A model generated the notes under the pieces. It had not been told where the DNA came from. It saw only the letters and a list, made by a program, of their open reading frames with translations, and did not search any database. 64,000 nt of DNA from Thermothelomyces thermophilus ATCC 42464 (lineage: Eukaryota; Ascomycota; Sordariomycetes; Sordariales; Chaetomiaceae): contig NC_016476.1 in assembly GCF_000226095.1 (NCBI RefSeq), positions 868,001 through 932,000 of the forward strand, in the 5' to 3' direction. Of this stretch, positions 44,388 to 55,540 are shown one piece after another. Both the position numbers and the translations under genes were made by a program. How positions within the stretch are numbered: position 1 is the stretch's first letter; each line of letters starts with the position of its first letter.

Positions 44388-46274
44388 ATGGCTGGAACTG
44401 CTCTTTACACTTACAATCCGATTCAGCCCAACCAGATCCGGCTGGTCAAATTTGTTCAAGATGGCGACCACATATGCGCGGTTCTCGAAACCTTCTCGTT
44501 TGAAGAGCCGCTCCCTGTGTACCGTTCCATCTCCTACACCTGGGCTTCCGACGGAGGCCGCCCTCAGAAAAACTTCAAGATTGAAATAGACAAACGGCAA
44601 CTCCCAGTGTTGAACACGCTCCAGCCCTTTTTCCAGGCCCTAAGATCCAGGAACATGCTGTTTGACGGCAAATGGTGGTGGATAGACTCAATCTGCATCG
44701 ACCAGGCGAATCTCGAAGAGAGGGCCCAGCAAGTGGGACACATGGACGTGATTTACCGCCAGGCGGAATCTGTCATTGCCTGGTTGGGAGAAGCCTCGAG
44801 CGACAGCGAACTTGCGATAGACTTCATCAAGCTTCTCGACAAAACGAGCCGACGCAAACTCAGTGTTGCGGAACTCCGCGCCACGCTACAGCAAGACCAC
44901 TATCGCACCCACTGGAAAGCTTTGACCAATTTTCTCTCACGGAGGTGGTGGTCCAGGATCTGGAGCGTGCAGGAATTTGTGCTGGCCCCGAGCGTGACAT
45001 TCTGGTGCGGCATGCGCAACGTCAGCAGGGTCGCCGTATGCCGCAGCATTGGTATAGCCGACAAATGCACTTCGACCGGCATCAAAGAGACTCTTGCATT
45101 CACGCACGCCAACAACCGGAGAAGAGCATGGGGTTTATACAAGGCCAGCAGAAAACCAGGAGCCAGCCTTAGCTTTTCTCTTCTTGCCCTGGCCGCCTAC
45201 TTCTGTTGCATGGACGCTTCGGATGATCGGGATCGACTCTACGGCGTTATGGCGCTCGCGACTGATCGGTCCATGCTGGAGATTGATTACTCGCTCAGAA
45301 CAGAGGAGGTCTATACGCGATTCACCCGATCTTTCATCACGCACTACAAGTCTCTAGATATCATCTGTTTTGCTTCAACATACACACCGCCATCAGGATC
45401 CATACGGCCATCCTGGGTGCCTGACTGGCAAAAGCGAAATCCCGTGGTAATTCCCTCCATGACGAGTCAAAGTTCCAAGAGCCACGTTGGCAATCTTCGC
45501 AGTCCTAGACATCTTGACATTGACCCTTCGGTTTACTATTCGGCGTGTAAGAACAAAGAGGCTGTGTATGCTTTTGAGGGTTCGGCACTACAAGTTCGAG
45601 GCGTTGTTGTTGATACAATCGATGGCCTCGCCGGATCCAGGCAGTTCGAAATGGTCCAAAGCTCCGAATGGAATTCGACGCAATCCTCATGTTGCTCTAG
45701 TTTCCCATGCTCGACGACAGCTATTCTAGAGAGTGTGTGTCGAAGTTTAACATTCGACCGATTCGATAGGTTCTTGCGATATCCGATGCCCACCGCGGAC
45801 TTCTTCCGGGATTTTATTCGGCTCCTGAACCGCATCATAACCGCATCCAAGGAGTCCGTTCCCAGAGAATTGTTATATTGGTTTCAGTGCACTAGATCCC
45901 TCCAGATCCACGGCCGCAGCTTCGAGGATATCTTACATGACAGCTTCCAGGCCGACGACAACTCCTCAGGCCCCGCTCCTAACGTAGATGAGTCCCAGCA
46001 TAAGACATTCTTTGGTCGGTTTTTTGACACGGTCGTTCGATTGTCGTTCCGCCTGATGGTCAGCCGCTCCGGCCGTATCGGTATGGTTGTGGAGAAGGCG
46101 ATAAAGGGAGATTTGGTGTGTGTGCTCTATGGCTGCAGCATTCCGGTCGTGCTGCGAAAATCTTCCGATGGAGGCAGTTATACGCTGATCGGAGAGTGTT
46201 ACTTCGATGGATGTATGGACGGATCTCTCTTGGATCAGGTTGGCCTTGAGGAAAGCACCTTTGTATTACTGTAG
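44388..46274 (+). CDS. HET (heterokaryon incompatibility) domain protein
   Basis: Single exon, 628 aa. The ATG at 44388 has the best possible context (ACCATGGCT). The HET domain covers about residues 45-200: YRSISYTWAS (first signature), then WWIDSICIDQANLEERAQQV and IYRQAESVIAWLG, the second signature. HET domains are fungal effector modules related to TIR domains that trigger cell death when incompatible alleles or partners meet. The remainder has the conserved middle block (DDRDRLYGVMALA, then SWVPDWQ) typical of stand-alone HET proteins and ends with a short beta-rich stretch (GDLVCVLYGCSIPVVLR). No NACHT, WD40 or ankyrin repeats in this protein itself, but its divergent neighbour carries ankyrin repeats. 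Confidence 0.93.
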   Translation: MAGTALYTYNPIQPNQIRLVKFVQDGDHICAVLETFSFEEPLPVYRSISYTWASDGGRPQKNFKIEIDKRQLPVLNTLQPFFQALRSRNMLFDGKWWWIDSICIDQANLEERAQQVGHMDVIYRQAESVIAWLGEASSDSELAIDFIKLLDKTSRRKLSVAELRATLQQDHYRTHWKALTNFLSRRWWSRIWSVQEFVLAPSVTFWCGMRNVSRVAVCRSIGIADKCTSTGIKETLAFTHANNRRRAWGLYKASRKPGASLSFSLLALAAYFCCMDASDDRDRLYGVMALATDRSMLEIDYSLRTEEVYTRFTRSFITHYKSLDIICFASTYTPPSGSIRPSWVPDWQKRNPVVIPSMTSQSSKSHVGNLRSPRHLDIDPSVYYSACKNKEAVYAFEGSALQVRGVVVDTIDGLAGSRQFEMVQSSEWNSTQSSCCSSFPCSTTAILESVCRSLTFDRFDRFLRYPMPTADFFRDFIRLLNRIITASKESVPRELLYWFQCTRSLQIHGRSFEDILHDSFQADDNSSGPAPNVDESQHKTFFGRFFDTVVRLSFRLMVSRSGRIGMVVEKAIKGDLVCVLYGCSIPVVLRKSSDGGSYTLIGECYFDGCMDGSLLDQVGLEESTFVLL

Positions 46275-46304
46275 TGGAATTTCGTTCGTTTCCTCTTTCT
46301 GAAG

Positions 46305-47087
46305 ATGTTCTTCCCTCACGCAACATTCGCTTCCTCTGGCCTCTACCGGGCACACACTCATGGTCCGCATCGAATGCGATTGAACCCATCTGTCTTAACC
46401 ACACCAAACATGCAGAGCCGGCTTTGGTGCTACCGACTATTTCTCGTCGTTCAAGCCCAAAGACAGGCATTTGCTCCTGACAACAGTCTGTGCGACACCA
46501 CCATTCTGCAATACAATCCTGGGCTCTCCGTAGAGTTATGCAGAAAGACGTCTAATCGAGACGGCACCATATCCCTTAACAACGACGAGTGGGATAAGCG
46601 GTTTCTATATTCGCCCCAGGCCAGATCTGTTCTGGACTCACGCGTTCAGGCCCCGAGTCTACGCAGCGTCGCTTCCAGCCTTGGGGTTGAAGCACATCAG
46701 GGGCCCGATAGCTGCCGTCTCTCTCCATACTACGATGATCGCGACCAGAACGATCTGACGAGGGACCCGGAAAGCCGTCATACTCCGGTTCCAAACGACG
46801 GAGTAGAGAAGAATGAGGAATGCTCTGCCGTGCCGCTACAAGCACCGGAGAGTTGGGCAAACACAGCCGAGGATGGAAACTGGCTGCTGTGTGCTGGCTC
46901 ATACAGCTGGTTTATAAGGGAAATGTGTGAACCTGAAGCGTATTTTCTTTGTGGAAGCTGCCAGCCTGAATTGGATGTAGGCAGTTGGCTGTTGGGAAAG
47001 AGATTTTTGGCTTCCGCAATAGGGGGCGTCCCTTCTCTGGCCGCGATGGTTGCTCGCGAAGCCAACTTCATCCCATACAGAACTTGA
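46305..47087 (+). CDS. Doubtful open frame downstream of HET gene
   Basis: A 260-codon frame that starts 31 bp after the HET stop. No domain recognised; composition is unremarkable, with scattered Cys and Trp (NWLLCAGSYSWFIREMCEPEA). Overlapping frames of 108-136 codons exist on the other strand. It could be a real small gene, a former C-terminal extension of the HET gene, or chance. Confidence 0.25.
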   Translation: MFFPHATFASSGLYRAHTHGPHRMRLNPSVLTTPNMQSRLWCYRLFLVVQAQRQAFAPDNSLCDTTILQYNPGLSVELCRKTSNRDGTISLNNDEWDKRFLYSPQARSVLDSRVQAPSLRSVASSLGVEAHQGPDSCRLSPYYDDRDQNDLTRDPESRHTPVPNDGVEKNEECSAVPLQAPESWANTAEDGNWLLCAGSYSWFIREMCEPEAYFLCGSCQPELDVGSWLLGKRFLASAIGGVPSLAAMVAREANFIPYRT

Positions 47088-49460
47088 ACTTCTTTACCAA
47101 AATGGAAGGCAAGGGCGCACTTTTGAGGCAAAACGCGTACAAATGTGATAGGGGCATAACCGTTGCCAAGCTGCAACACCTGGAACAGATTTTCTGTTAA
47201 CTTGGTGAGTTATTACTAATTATATTGCGGGCTTGGGAGGTGTCTCAGATCGGAAGCAGCCGCTCTGGATTCCTTATGTTTACTTTGGTCTTTGATGGAT
47301 GTCTTACGAGTGTTTCTCCTTTCACATCTGAGCTATTATAGAGCTCACCACGCGCTGTGGACGTTCTTGGGTCTTCTTCGTAGGATTAGCAATCCATTGT
47401 CTCTATACAAGCCGGACATTCTGTAAACGTCAGCAAGCCCTCCATTCAATGTCATATCCCGGATTTGATCGTGTTAAGCGGCAGACACGCTATATATGCT
47501 GGCGCTAGGGAGCAGGTGGCGGAGATGATACGTTAAGGGTGCTCGGTTCACCTCGGGGTGTAGTACGGCTAATGCTGACGGGTCAACCCCTAATTAAGCA
47601 GCCATTTCTAGATACGTTTGCGTAACTATATATATGTTAGATTAGATATAGTCATCGAGGATGTATCGATAAGGTAGAGCGGGTAAAAGTAACTGCTATA
47701 AATGTATAATATCCTACAGCATAATGAGTCCTTTATAGTCACAGTCGGGTCTTGCCGCTAGTTTAATACATTAGAAATGTTAAGGCTAATTACAGTACTG
47801 ATTATGGTTCAGCCGTGAATTGCCCTTCTCATTGTACCGACCGATGACGAGAGAAGCTTTGTGACTTATTCCTGCCCGAGGTACCTGGCAGTTTCTCTGA
47901 TGTTGCTATCAGCGCCAAGATAGGATGGTCTGTACCCGGAAGAAGATCCAGATCTAGAAGACCGGAAGCCGGTTTCGAACGAGACTGTAATGCATCTATG
48001 CGAAACAGAAAATGAAGATCCAAGAGAGTGGGCTGGATTGAGGAGGGCAGCGGAGCAACGAAAGAGGAAGGAAGAGTGCGGATGAAACGGCAAAATCTGT
48101 GGACGGCACAATCTCCCCGGCGATTGAATTCAGTTAGACTGACGGAGCCCGGACAGCAGGTGGCTTCGTTGGTATTGCTTCTGGTGAAGGAGCTTGTGAT
48201 GTGGATCGGTTCCAGAGACAGCAAAAACGGCTAGGCGAGCTGATCACGGTATTGACAAAAGGCAAAGGAGAGTGGAAGGGAAGAGAGGAAAAGGGGGCAT
48301 CGGGGAAAAAAAGGGGATGAGAAACGGATTGGGATAAATACTGGCGAGGTAAGGCGGATATGGGAAGTAGTCAAGAAAGGAATGTGTTCTCATTTCGGGT
48401 CAAAGGACAATCGTTACTGAAGATCTCCGAGCACAGTCAGCGACGTAGGGTCGACCTCAAACACGTGACGGATATGAAACGAACGAGTCGAATGAGCCCC
48501 AAAATACATACATGCGCATCCACGAGTAGCGCTGATAATCGGTGTGTGTATCGTCGGTATTTTGTTCCTGCAGATAGTCTCCTATCTCAAAGAATACGAC
48601 AGGGCATTACGTTTCTCTGTCTTTGCGCCGCTGCTACCTCTCTGCAAGATGCCTCGGTAGGCTCCTGACGTCAACATGGAAAATCAAGGAAAACATAGCA
48701 ACCCGGTCATCTCAGTACGAGTGGCAGGTACAAACGGGCATGGAGACTCTCAACAATTCTGTCTGTTGAGGGAAGCAGCATACCATACTATTTTCTTACC
48801 ACATGGCAGGCGTGAAATCTTGCGCTTGAAACGATAAAGTTGTTGCCAGGAACATGCTGGGGGGGGGGGGGGGGATTTACCTTACACAGGAGTGATGTTG
48901 CTTTGCTGATATAACAAGGGGCTCGGGCCTTCCTATGAGAAGAGCATTTCTACGGATGCTGATTGCCATCAGGTGCTGATTTCCATCTCCTTGCTGGTAC
49001 AGTTTCTGACAAGTTGGAAGCTGTGGCGCTGCCCGACCTCAGTCATGCCCAACATCGTTCCAGTGGACTTTCCATTTGTGGTGCAGTTGGCAGGGCTGCA
49101 GGAGATTTTGAATTCCAAGGAAAGAAGCTCCAAGCAGCGTCCGCCCATGGACGGCAGTCACAAGGAGATAAAGCACTGTTATGAATAGCACCTTCGTTTT
49201 CGATAGCGAGGATGAGAAGAACAGCGAGACGCGAAGAGGGCAATCGCGGGTGGCTCGAGTTCAGACATAAAGAGCACATTCTCGCAGCCAGTCTTCCTCT
49301 TCTATTTTCACACAGCTTAATCCGTCACATCTTCAGCACCAACACTATACTGCTTGTTTCTGGCTTCGTTGCTACATCAATAACTTGCCGTTGTCGTATT
49401 GTCAACATTAGTTTTCATTTCATTCAAGCAAGCAAGTTTCCGCTCACCAACATCACCATC
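47088..49460. other. Gene-poor region with G-run
   Basis: About 2.4 kb with no supported gene. 47590-47800 is AT-rich with TAATATATATATG-like words. A run of about 14 G lies at 48861-48874. The 131-codon minus frame at 47829-48224 has no ATG at its start and no domain. Confidence 0.4.
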
Positions 49461-50267
49461 ATGCGGTCCATTGCAGTGTCCCTTCCGGTGCTGTCTGGCA
49501 TCCTTGCCCTTGCCATGGCCGGGGAGCTCCCTCTCACTCCGGTCGCCACGTATCCTCCGGTCAGACCGACTCCCATTCGATACGGCCCGAACCCGAACAA
49601 CCCCGGCACACCCGTCGGGCAGCGACCACCCGATGCCGGCACCAACACGGCCCCATCTCAGGGTCGGCCATCCGTCTTCGTCCTCACCCAAGTGCCCGCC
49701 AAGCCGACGCAAGCCGGCACGCCGACCAGCCCGGAGAAGTGCTCGCAGGTGGCCGCCCGCATCACGCCGAAGCTGACGCCGCGCCCGACCTACCCGCCCT
49801 CGCTCAAGTCGATGGCAGACAAGCTGGGCGGCGTGGACCGCGACACGTGCGGCGAGATGGATTTCCGAGCGCGCTTCCGGTCGGCCGGGTTGGACGAGCT
49901 GAACCGCTTCAACCAGGCGCGCCACTCGACGTTCATTGTGCCAATCTGGGCCATGGTGGGGGAGTTGTGGGCCGCGTGTGGCGAACAGGCGCGCAAGATG
50001 CCACAGGTGGCCCAGGAGCCGTGCTACCACTGGGCGCTCGAGCTCTCCAAGTCGTCGAACGCGTCATTTGGCGGCGGTGTCAGTGCCAAGGGTAACGGCA
50101 AGGGGGATTCTGGCAAGGGGCCGCAGCTGCCCGATGGCCTGGCGGGCAAGTTCCAAGGCGGCGCAGAGCTCGAGGCGGGCGCGGCGGCCTACCGCGGAGT
50201 CTCCCAGGCGGTGGCGGTTGGGGCTGTTGGAGCGATGACGCTTCTCTGGCTTGTTCTGCTCGCCTGA
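49461..50267 (+). CDS. Secreted, probably GPI-anchored hypothetical protein
   Basis: 268 aa from the ATG at 49461. An upstream in-frame extension exists, but the signal peptide begins here: MRSIAVSLPVLSGILALAMA, with cleavage probable after MAG or AMA. Residues about 25-100 are Pro/Thr-rich (a likely O-glycosylated stalk). About 100-205 form a compact region with four cysteines (EKCSQV, DTCGEM, AACGEQ, EPCYHW), probably two disulfides. Then comes a Gly/Lys/Ser-rich linker, and the chain ends in a hydrophobic tail (VGAVGAMTLLWLVLLA) with no basic residues after it, as expected for a GPI signal. Function unknown; a cell-wall or surface protein is the likeliest reading. Single exon. Confidence 0.75.
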   Translation: MRSIAVSLPVLSGILALAMAGELPLTPVATYPPVRPTPIRYGPNPNNPGTPVGQRPPDAGTNTAPSQGRPSVFVLTQVPAKPTQAGTPTSPEKCSQVAARITPKLTPRPTYPPSLKSMADKLGGVDRDTCGEMDFRARFRSAGLDELNRFNQARHSTFIVPIWAMVGELWAACGEQARKMPQVAQEPCYHWALELSKSSNASFGGGVSAKGNGKGDSGKGPQLPDGLAGKFQGGAELEAGAAAYRGVSQAVAVGAVGAMTLLWLVLLA

Positions 50268-52158
50268 AGATTGGAACCAGGCAAGGGAAAACAGATGGGG
50301 TAGGAGAGGGTATGGAGTCACAGAAAAGTGTTGGCAGTCCCGGAGGAACAGATTACCTTAAGTTGCATGATGGTTGTGGCGGTCGGTTTGGGAAATCATA
50401 CTCTTTTCTGCGGGTTTGGAGGGATTCGAAACGCGATAGATGTTCGATGAGGCATGGTATAGACAGGAATCCGTAACTCAGGCACCGGGATGATGCGTGC
50501 TGTTACCACAGTCCATGTACACTTCCCCGCAGTGTCCGTTTTCACTGTTTGTCTAGGTACTGATGTAGAATGTGAGGATGCCGTTCCCTCCTGACGCAAC
50601 GAGACACGGTTGCCTCAAGAATCTAGAGACCTGATCGACATCGGCTGCCCCTTTTTGTCGAGCAGCTCGTGATGACTCCAGATGACGTCCAACCAGTCCA
50701 TATAATCATGTATGAAAAGGGCACACGAGCTGCAGCAGGGAGCGCGTGGGCACGTGAGCTCCCTCGTCGTAACTTCCCATGCATCGTTCAACTGCGCACA
50801 ACCCAGACAGAGAGTCGCCAACTGGTCCCGCCCGCATCCACCGTCCGGCGAGATATTATCCGTAACCTGGTCTGAGGTGATGTGATCAGTGCAGGACTAA
50901 TTAACTGTTTCCATCGCGAGTTCCTAATTACTGCCAGACGTTTGTACCATACTATCCGCACGCCTGCAAGTGACACAAACGACTCGACGACTTTAACTGC
51001 CCGCCAGGTGTGTCCATTACACTATACCGATGGCTGCCGCACCTTACACTACTCCTGCCAAGGCTGTTCCGTGACAGGAATGGTACTTAGTTTCTGTTTC
51101 TTTCTCCTAGCCGTTTCTGGCTCTCAGTCCCCGTCAGGGGCTAGATGAGTCCTGGAATCGACGTGACATGATTATGTTCGCATTGAGTAGGAAGATCTGG
51201 ACCCCCCACGGCAACCAATAAGGGACTGCTCATGGATGTCATGGCTGGTCTATAAGCTCTACGTCTTGTACGTGCAACAGCTCATGTGATTCAACACCCC
51301 GAGTCGGCTCCCTCCGGAAGTGGAAGCAATTAATGACCAAACTCATCTCCTTTTTGCCCGCCCACTAGAGCTTTTCCTCGAGATAATATATTGTAACGAA
51401 ATGCAACTTCACCAATGCATGCCAGCAGACTTCTTCCTTCGCAAGGTGGTGACAGCTCATAACGCATCTCTAAGAGATCCAAGGGATAACCCAATCCCAG
51501 CAAATTTTGGCCGAGGTAAGACCTGTTGCAGCCCTTGGGAGAGCAAAACATGCTAGCATCTTGTGACAGCAGAAATAGGGATGCATGCGAGCGCTCCCAA
51601 TCACACGTGATCCTCATTACGATATCAGGGCACCATTTGCCCTCTTACGTGAATGCACAGACCTCCTGAGGAGGGTGCAAGAGGCACAGCGTGGCCGGGG
51701 ATGGAAGAGGGACGGGTTTAATTTATGCGTTTCTACCTAGGTATCCTGCCTCCGCATCGGGCGGTTTCCTCCATGGCAAACTAGGCCCACGCTACCGGAA
51801 CGCCTCCCGGCCATTGATCAGGCGTCCATCAGAGGCATGATACTTTTGTTTTTTTTTCGGTTGCCGCCTGGAGCGATACTTCAATCTGCACTCGTTGATC
51901 CTACCCCAGAGTTCTCAGGTCAGCTGTCCTCCGCCTTATCACCTTCTCCGGGACGAGCTGCCTAGTGGAGCGAACTGTGGAGACGCGGGAGGGGATGGTG
52001 TCAGGAGATCTAAGTGAAGCACCACGAGGGCTATAATAGCCTTTGCTAAAGTACAGTATGTGAGTGGAACGGAAGGAGGTGGACAATTACAAAGACCTTG
52101 GAAACTTTAAGTTCAGGTGATAGACAAGTTTAACGGCAAATGTGATGATCAGGTAACC
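50268..52158. other. Intergenic border zone before repeats
   Basis: About 1.9 kb of normal base composition with no recognised gene; the largest frames are under 100 codons. It ends where AT-rich repeat sequence begins. Confidence 0.4.
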
Positions 52159-52160
52159 TA

Positions 52161-54026
52161 AGTTAGACCCCCCATATACCGACCACCCCCATTTTCCGAC
52201 CGCTTGGCAAACCTTGGCACCCATAACTACCTATCTTCTTTAACCATATATATTACAGACCTGTTTAACTAACTATAATATAAGAAGCCGTTGATTCTAT
52301 ACTTTCTAAGCCACTCTCTTCGGCAGTAGGGTCCTCTATACGGCCGGCTTCTATCTAGGCCTAGTAGATCTATTTAATCATCGTAAACTGCTCGTTTAGA
52401 TCTACTATTACCCTCTTCCTCTTTAATAGCTAGGCTGCTTCTAACTATGCCTTTAGAGCTTTGTTTTCCTATTATAACTAAGCTAATTTAAAGTCCTTCT
52501 AGTCGAAAGCTTTTTTAACCTTCCTAAATCAGAGCCTATATATAGAGGGGTACCAAGTCTTAATAGATAGATTAGTTAGCTAACTATATAAGTCTAACTT
52601 CTTCTATAATATATTAAAAATTAGGTTAATGGCTCCTTTTAAAGGCTAGGAGTATTAAATAGGTTCTAAAGTCTATATAGAAGCTAGCTATTTATTAGGA
52701 TTAGTTAGGTTATTCGAATTTTCTAATAGGAGTCTACTTATTAGGGGTTTTACTATATTAACTAGCTATAACCTGAATATCTTCTATTTTATCTTAATAT
52801 TCTAGGCTATAATAGCCTCTTTCTAAGCCTTAATAATATACCTAATTATCGTCTATTTACCTAAGATAGATAATTCTACCTAGGATATTATATTATTAAG
52901 GAGCTTCTAATAAATATACTTTAAGGGGGAAAAGACTAATAGATCTAATAGCTAGAGAATATAGGAAGTATATAGAGGTAAAAAGAGTAACTAGATATTA
53001 TTCTTATAATATAGTTATATAAAGTTATTAATTATATAGCTATTATAGCTATCTAATATTAGAAGTCGTTATTAAGAACTATTCTCTAGCTAGCTAAAAG
53101 GAATAAAGACTTTTTAGAGCTATTTAATTATAATAGTTTAATTAGTCTAGCCTATCTCTATTACTATAAACCTCTAATCCTTTAGTTCTATCTTATCGAT
53201 AGGAAACCACTATTATTAAAGACTCTTACCTTTAAAGATAATAACTAGGGGGAGGGATATCCCTATTATAGGGATATACTTAAGGAATGAAGTCTAGGTA
53301 CGTAAATTAGGAGCTTTATATTAAATCATACACGTTTAGGTACTTCTAACTACTAGACCGTTAGTTCCCTGCCCTTCTATAATGCTATATTTGTCTATAT
53401 TCTAATAGTTAGCTAGTAAGATACCCTTAATAGCTAGGATACTTAGCTATAGCTATTAACTATATATAATTAAATTAGTAACGCTATTAATATAGACTAA
53501 ATCTATCTCATAGGCTTGTTAGGTTCTGAGAATAGGGTCCTTACGAAGAAACTAAGCTAATTAGCCTTTTCTAACTATTATATAGCTTGCTCCTTATGCC
53601 TAGAGGATATAGCTAGCGAACTCCTTAATTTATATATACGTTAGTAGAATACCTAGGGCAGCCTAGATCAAAACCTACTTAGTAAGTCGTTCTTCTTATA
53701 CCTAGCTAAGAGATTACTATGGTTTGGAAGCAATTAAATGTAGTTAAGAGCTATAGAGGCGGTTATAGAAAGTTGTCCTTAGAATACCAAATTCCTTATA
53801 GATACTTTGTTATAACCAAATACCCTATTAGTATTATATAATTGTATCTTGTAAATCCTACTTAGTATAAGCCATTGTAAGCTAACGAATATATATTTAA
53901 AAGATGAGCTTGTTTAGTATGGAATTAGTAGAGTTATGGTAAGTTAAAGTGGTTAGGTTAAGGAAGCAGTGTAGGTTTGCCAAGTGGTCGGAAAATAGGG
54001 GTAGTCGGTATATAGGGGGTCTAACT
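52161..54026 (-). mobile_element. Fot1/pogo-like (Tc1-mariner superfamily) DNA transposon, RIP-degraded
   Basis: 1866 bp bounded by terminal inverted repeats of about 55 bp (left AGTTAGACCCCCCATATACC, right end its complement with a few C/T or G/A differences) and by a TA duplication on each side (52159-52160, 54027-54028). Length, TA target and structure match Fot1. The minus strand holds the transposase: traces near 53.2 kb (IFKGKSL, then QWFPIDKIELKD), near 53.0 kb LLILDSYNSY for the second DDE aspartate block, and LPLYTSYILQLLD near 52.95 kb, the conserved pogo DDE segment. Further left, an RKR-rich C terminus is visible near 52.4 kb. Many in-frame stops, mostly of the kind C-to-T change creates, make it non-autonomous. 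Confidence 0.9.
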
Positions 54027-54028
54027 TA

Positions 54029-54206
54029 ACCTATAGGATTTGTACTTAGGGTTAAACTTCTAGCTCTTTATAAACGAATTACTATAGATGTTAACGTATT
54101 ATTGTTCCTAGGAAGCTATCCTAAGTTCTACGAGTTTACACTACTAAAGCTAGAACAACTAGAATGGCTAGATGCTTAGTTAACGTGTATAGCCTGTGCC
54201 AAATTG
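54029..54206 (+). other. Short coding-like trace between two repeats
   Basis: Between the DNA transposon and the LTR element a plus-strand frame is open for about 40 codons and looks protein-like (FLGSYPKFYEFTLLKLEQLE). I do not recognise it. It may be part of an older sequence into which the LTR element inserted. Confidence 0.3.
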
Positions 54207-54623
54207 TGACGAACCCAACTCAGACTTCTTCTAAAAGGGTCCAGACGGAGGTAGGTTGAGCGTGACGAGCAGGCAGGTCGTCTAAGGGATTTAGTAAAGC
54301 CAAAGGGTTCATAACAACACTAGAGTTGTCTCTCACAGTAATCAGCAATACTTAGTATAAGTACTGTGATTATGATTATTACCACTGGTGAACTCCCAGA
54401 GTCCACCATGACGAGTGACTATCTACATATATATATAATCCTAGTGATCACTCCTGATTACGGTGATCGTGAGTGATTGTATAGTGGTGATTACCCTGAT
54501 TGCTGGTGAGCGTAGTGATCACTATACTTCCTATATTGTAATTAGTCCTTCTGTTCCTTTGGCTTGATTGGCCTATTTGTGCCGGTAGCCTAGGCAGCAT
54601 CTGTATATATATTTCTATGATAT
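54207..54623 (-). repeat. LTR of Ty3/Gypsy fossil (3' LTR in element orientation)
   Basis: Matches 61279-61695 end to end, starting TGACGAACC. It contains several copies of an inverted GTGATCACT-like word within about 120 bp (54440-54525). Confidence 0.9.
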
Positions 54624-54699
54624 GATGCCCTCCCTCTGAGGCTTTCGACCCGAAAGCCCTCTTTTTAGGCCGTTTTAAATAATGCTAACATCCCTTATA

Positions 54700-55540
54700 T
54701 TCCTTATACGTGTTTTTCTCCTTAGTCCTTATTGCCCTTTGTGCTATCAATTATACTATCTAACGCGTATAGATCCCTAGCGTCTATTCGTCGTAAGCGT
54801 TTAGCTTAGTTTATTTCTGATCACAGGTTTGTAGTGATGGTATATTCCTATTATATAGAGTATAACCAAGTGTGTAAGATGATTGAAAAATCTTGTCGCT
54901 ACGAGGCTTATATGCGTTAGGGTTGTGCTTACGATGGTTCTGGCGTTCTAGTTTCTTCTTGTAAGTTCCTATTTTCTTATAAGGGTACGTCTCTAATCGT
55001 AACGTAGTAGATCGTATTATATACGAGCAACGTCGTTTAAAGGCTGAAGAGAAAGAGGCTAAAGCCTTACTATAGGAATATCAATATAAAGCTTCTAAGG
55101 CATTAGCCTGTCTAACTTAGGTTTGTAAATAACAAGAGTTCCTAGTAGAGAAGGGGGCAGATATGGTCGCTCGGGGTTTGTCGAATCTAGACGAATTAGA
55201 GGCAGTAGAATAGTAGGAATCGGGGGCCGTTGTATAACTTAACGGTGGCATTAACGTTATTAATTGGGGCGCTATTTTCGGTTCTGTCCTAGGTTTGCCT
55301 TTAGCCGATCTAGGTTCTGCTAATAGAACTGTTCTAGTTTCTTAAGGCAGTTCAAGTTCTTGACTAGTTCCTATAAGTTATCTTCTAGTCCAAAATCAAG
55401 CTATTTGACTAGGTACTACAGTTCCCTATTAATAATATATAAATCTAGAATTTCTTTAACGTCCTATTCTTCTTCCTCATCTTCTGCTTCGATATATATA
55501 GCAACCTTAGCGTTTTTCGGTGCTAGTTTGAGAAGCGAAA
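54700..55540 (+). other. Antisense coding-like trace inside the LTR element
   Basis: Between the integrase end and the left LTR, the opposite strand carries a protein-like trace in the order: a Cys-containing segment, a Lys/Glu/Ala-rich stretch that looks like a coiled coil, and a short Leu/Gly tail. It is interrupted like the rest of the element. I recall similar Cys-rich plus coiled-coil hypothetical proteins being widespread in repeat-rich fungal genomes, but cannot name a family. Confidence 0.4.

Noticed and set aside
46305-47087. Continuation of the HET protein by an intron
   Set aside because: No donor/acceptor pair near the HET stop keeps frame with a recognisable HET-protein C terminus; kept only as a doubtful separate frame.
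47829-48224. 131-codon minus-strand open frame
   Set aside because: No ATG at its start, no domain, in a gene-poor stretch.
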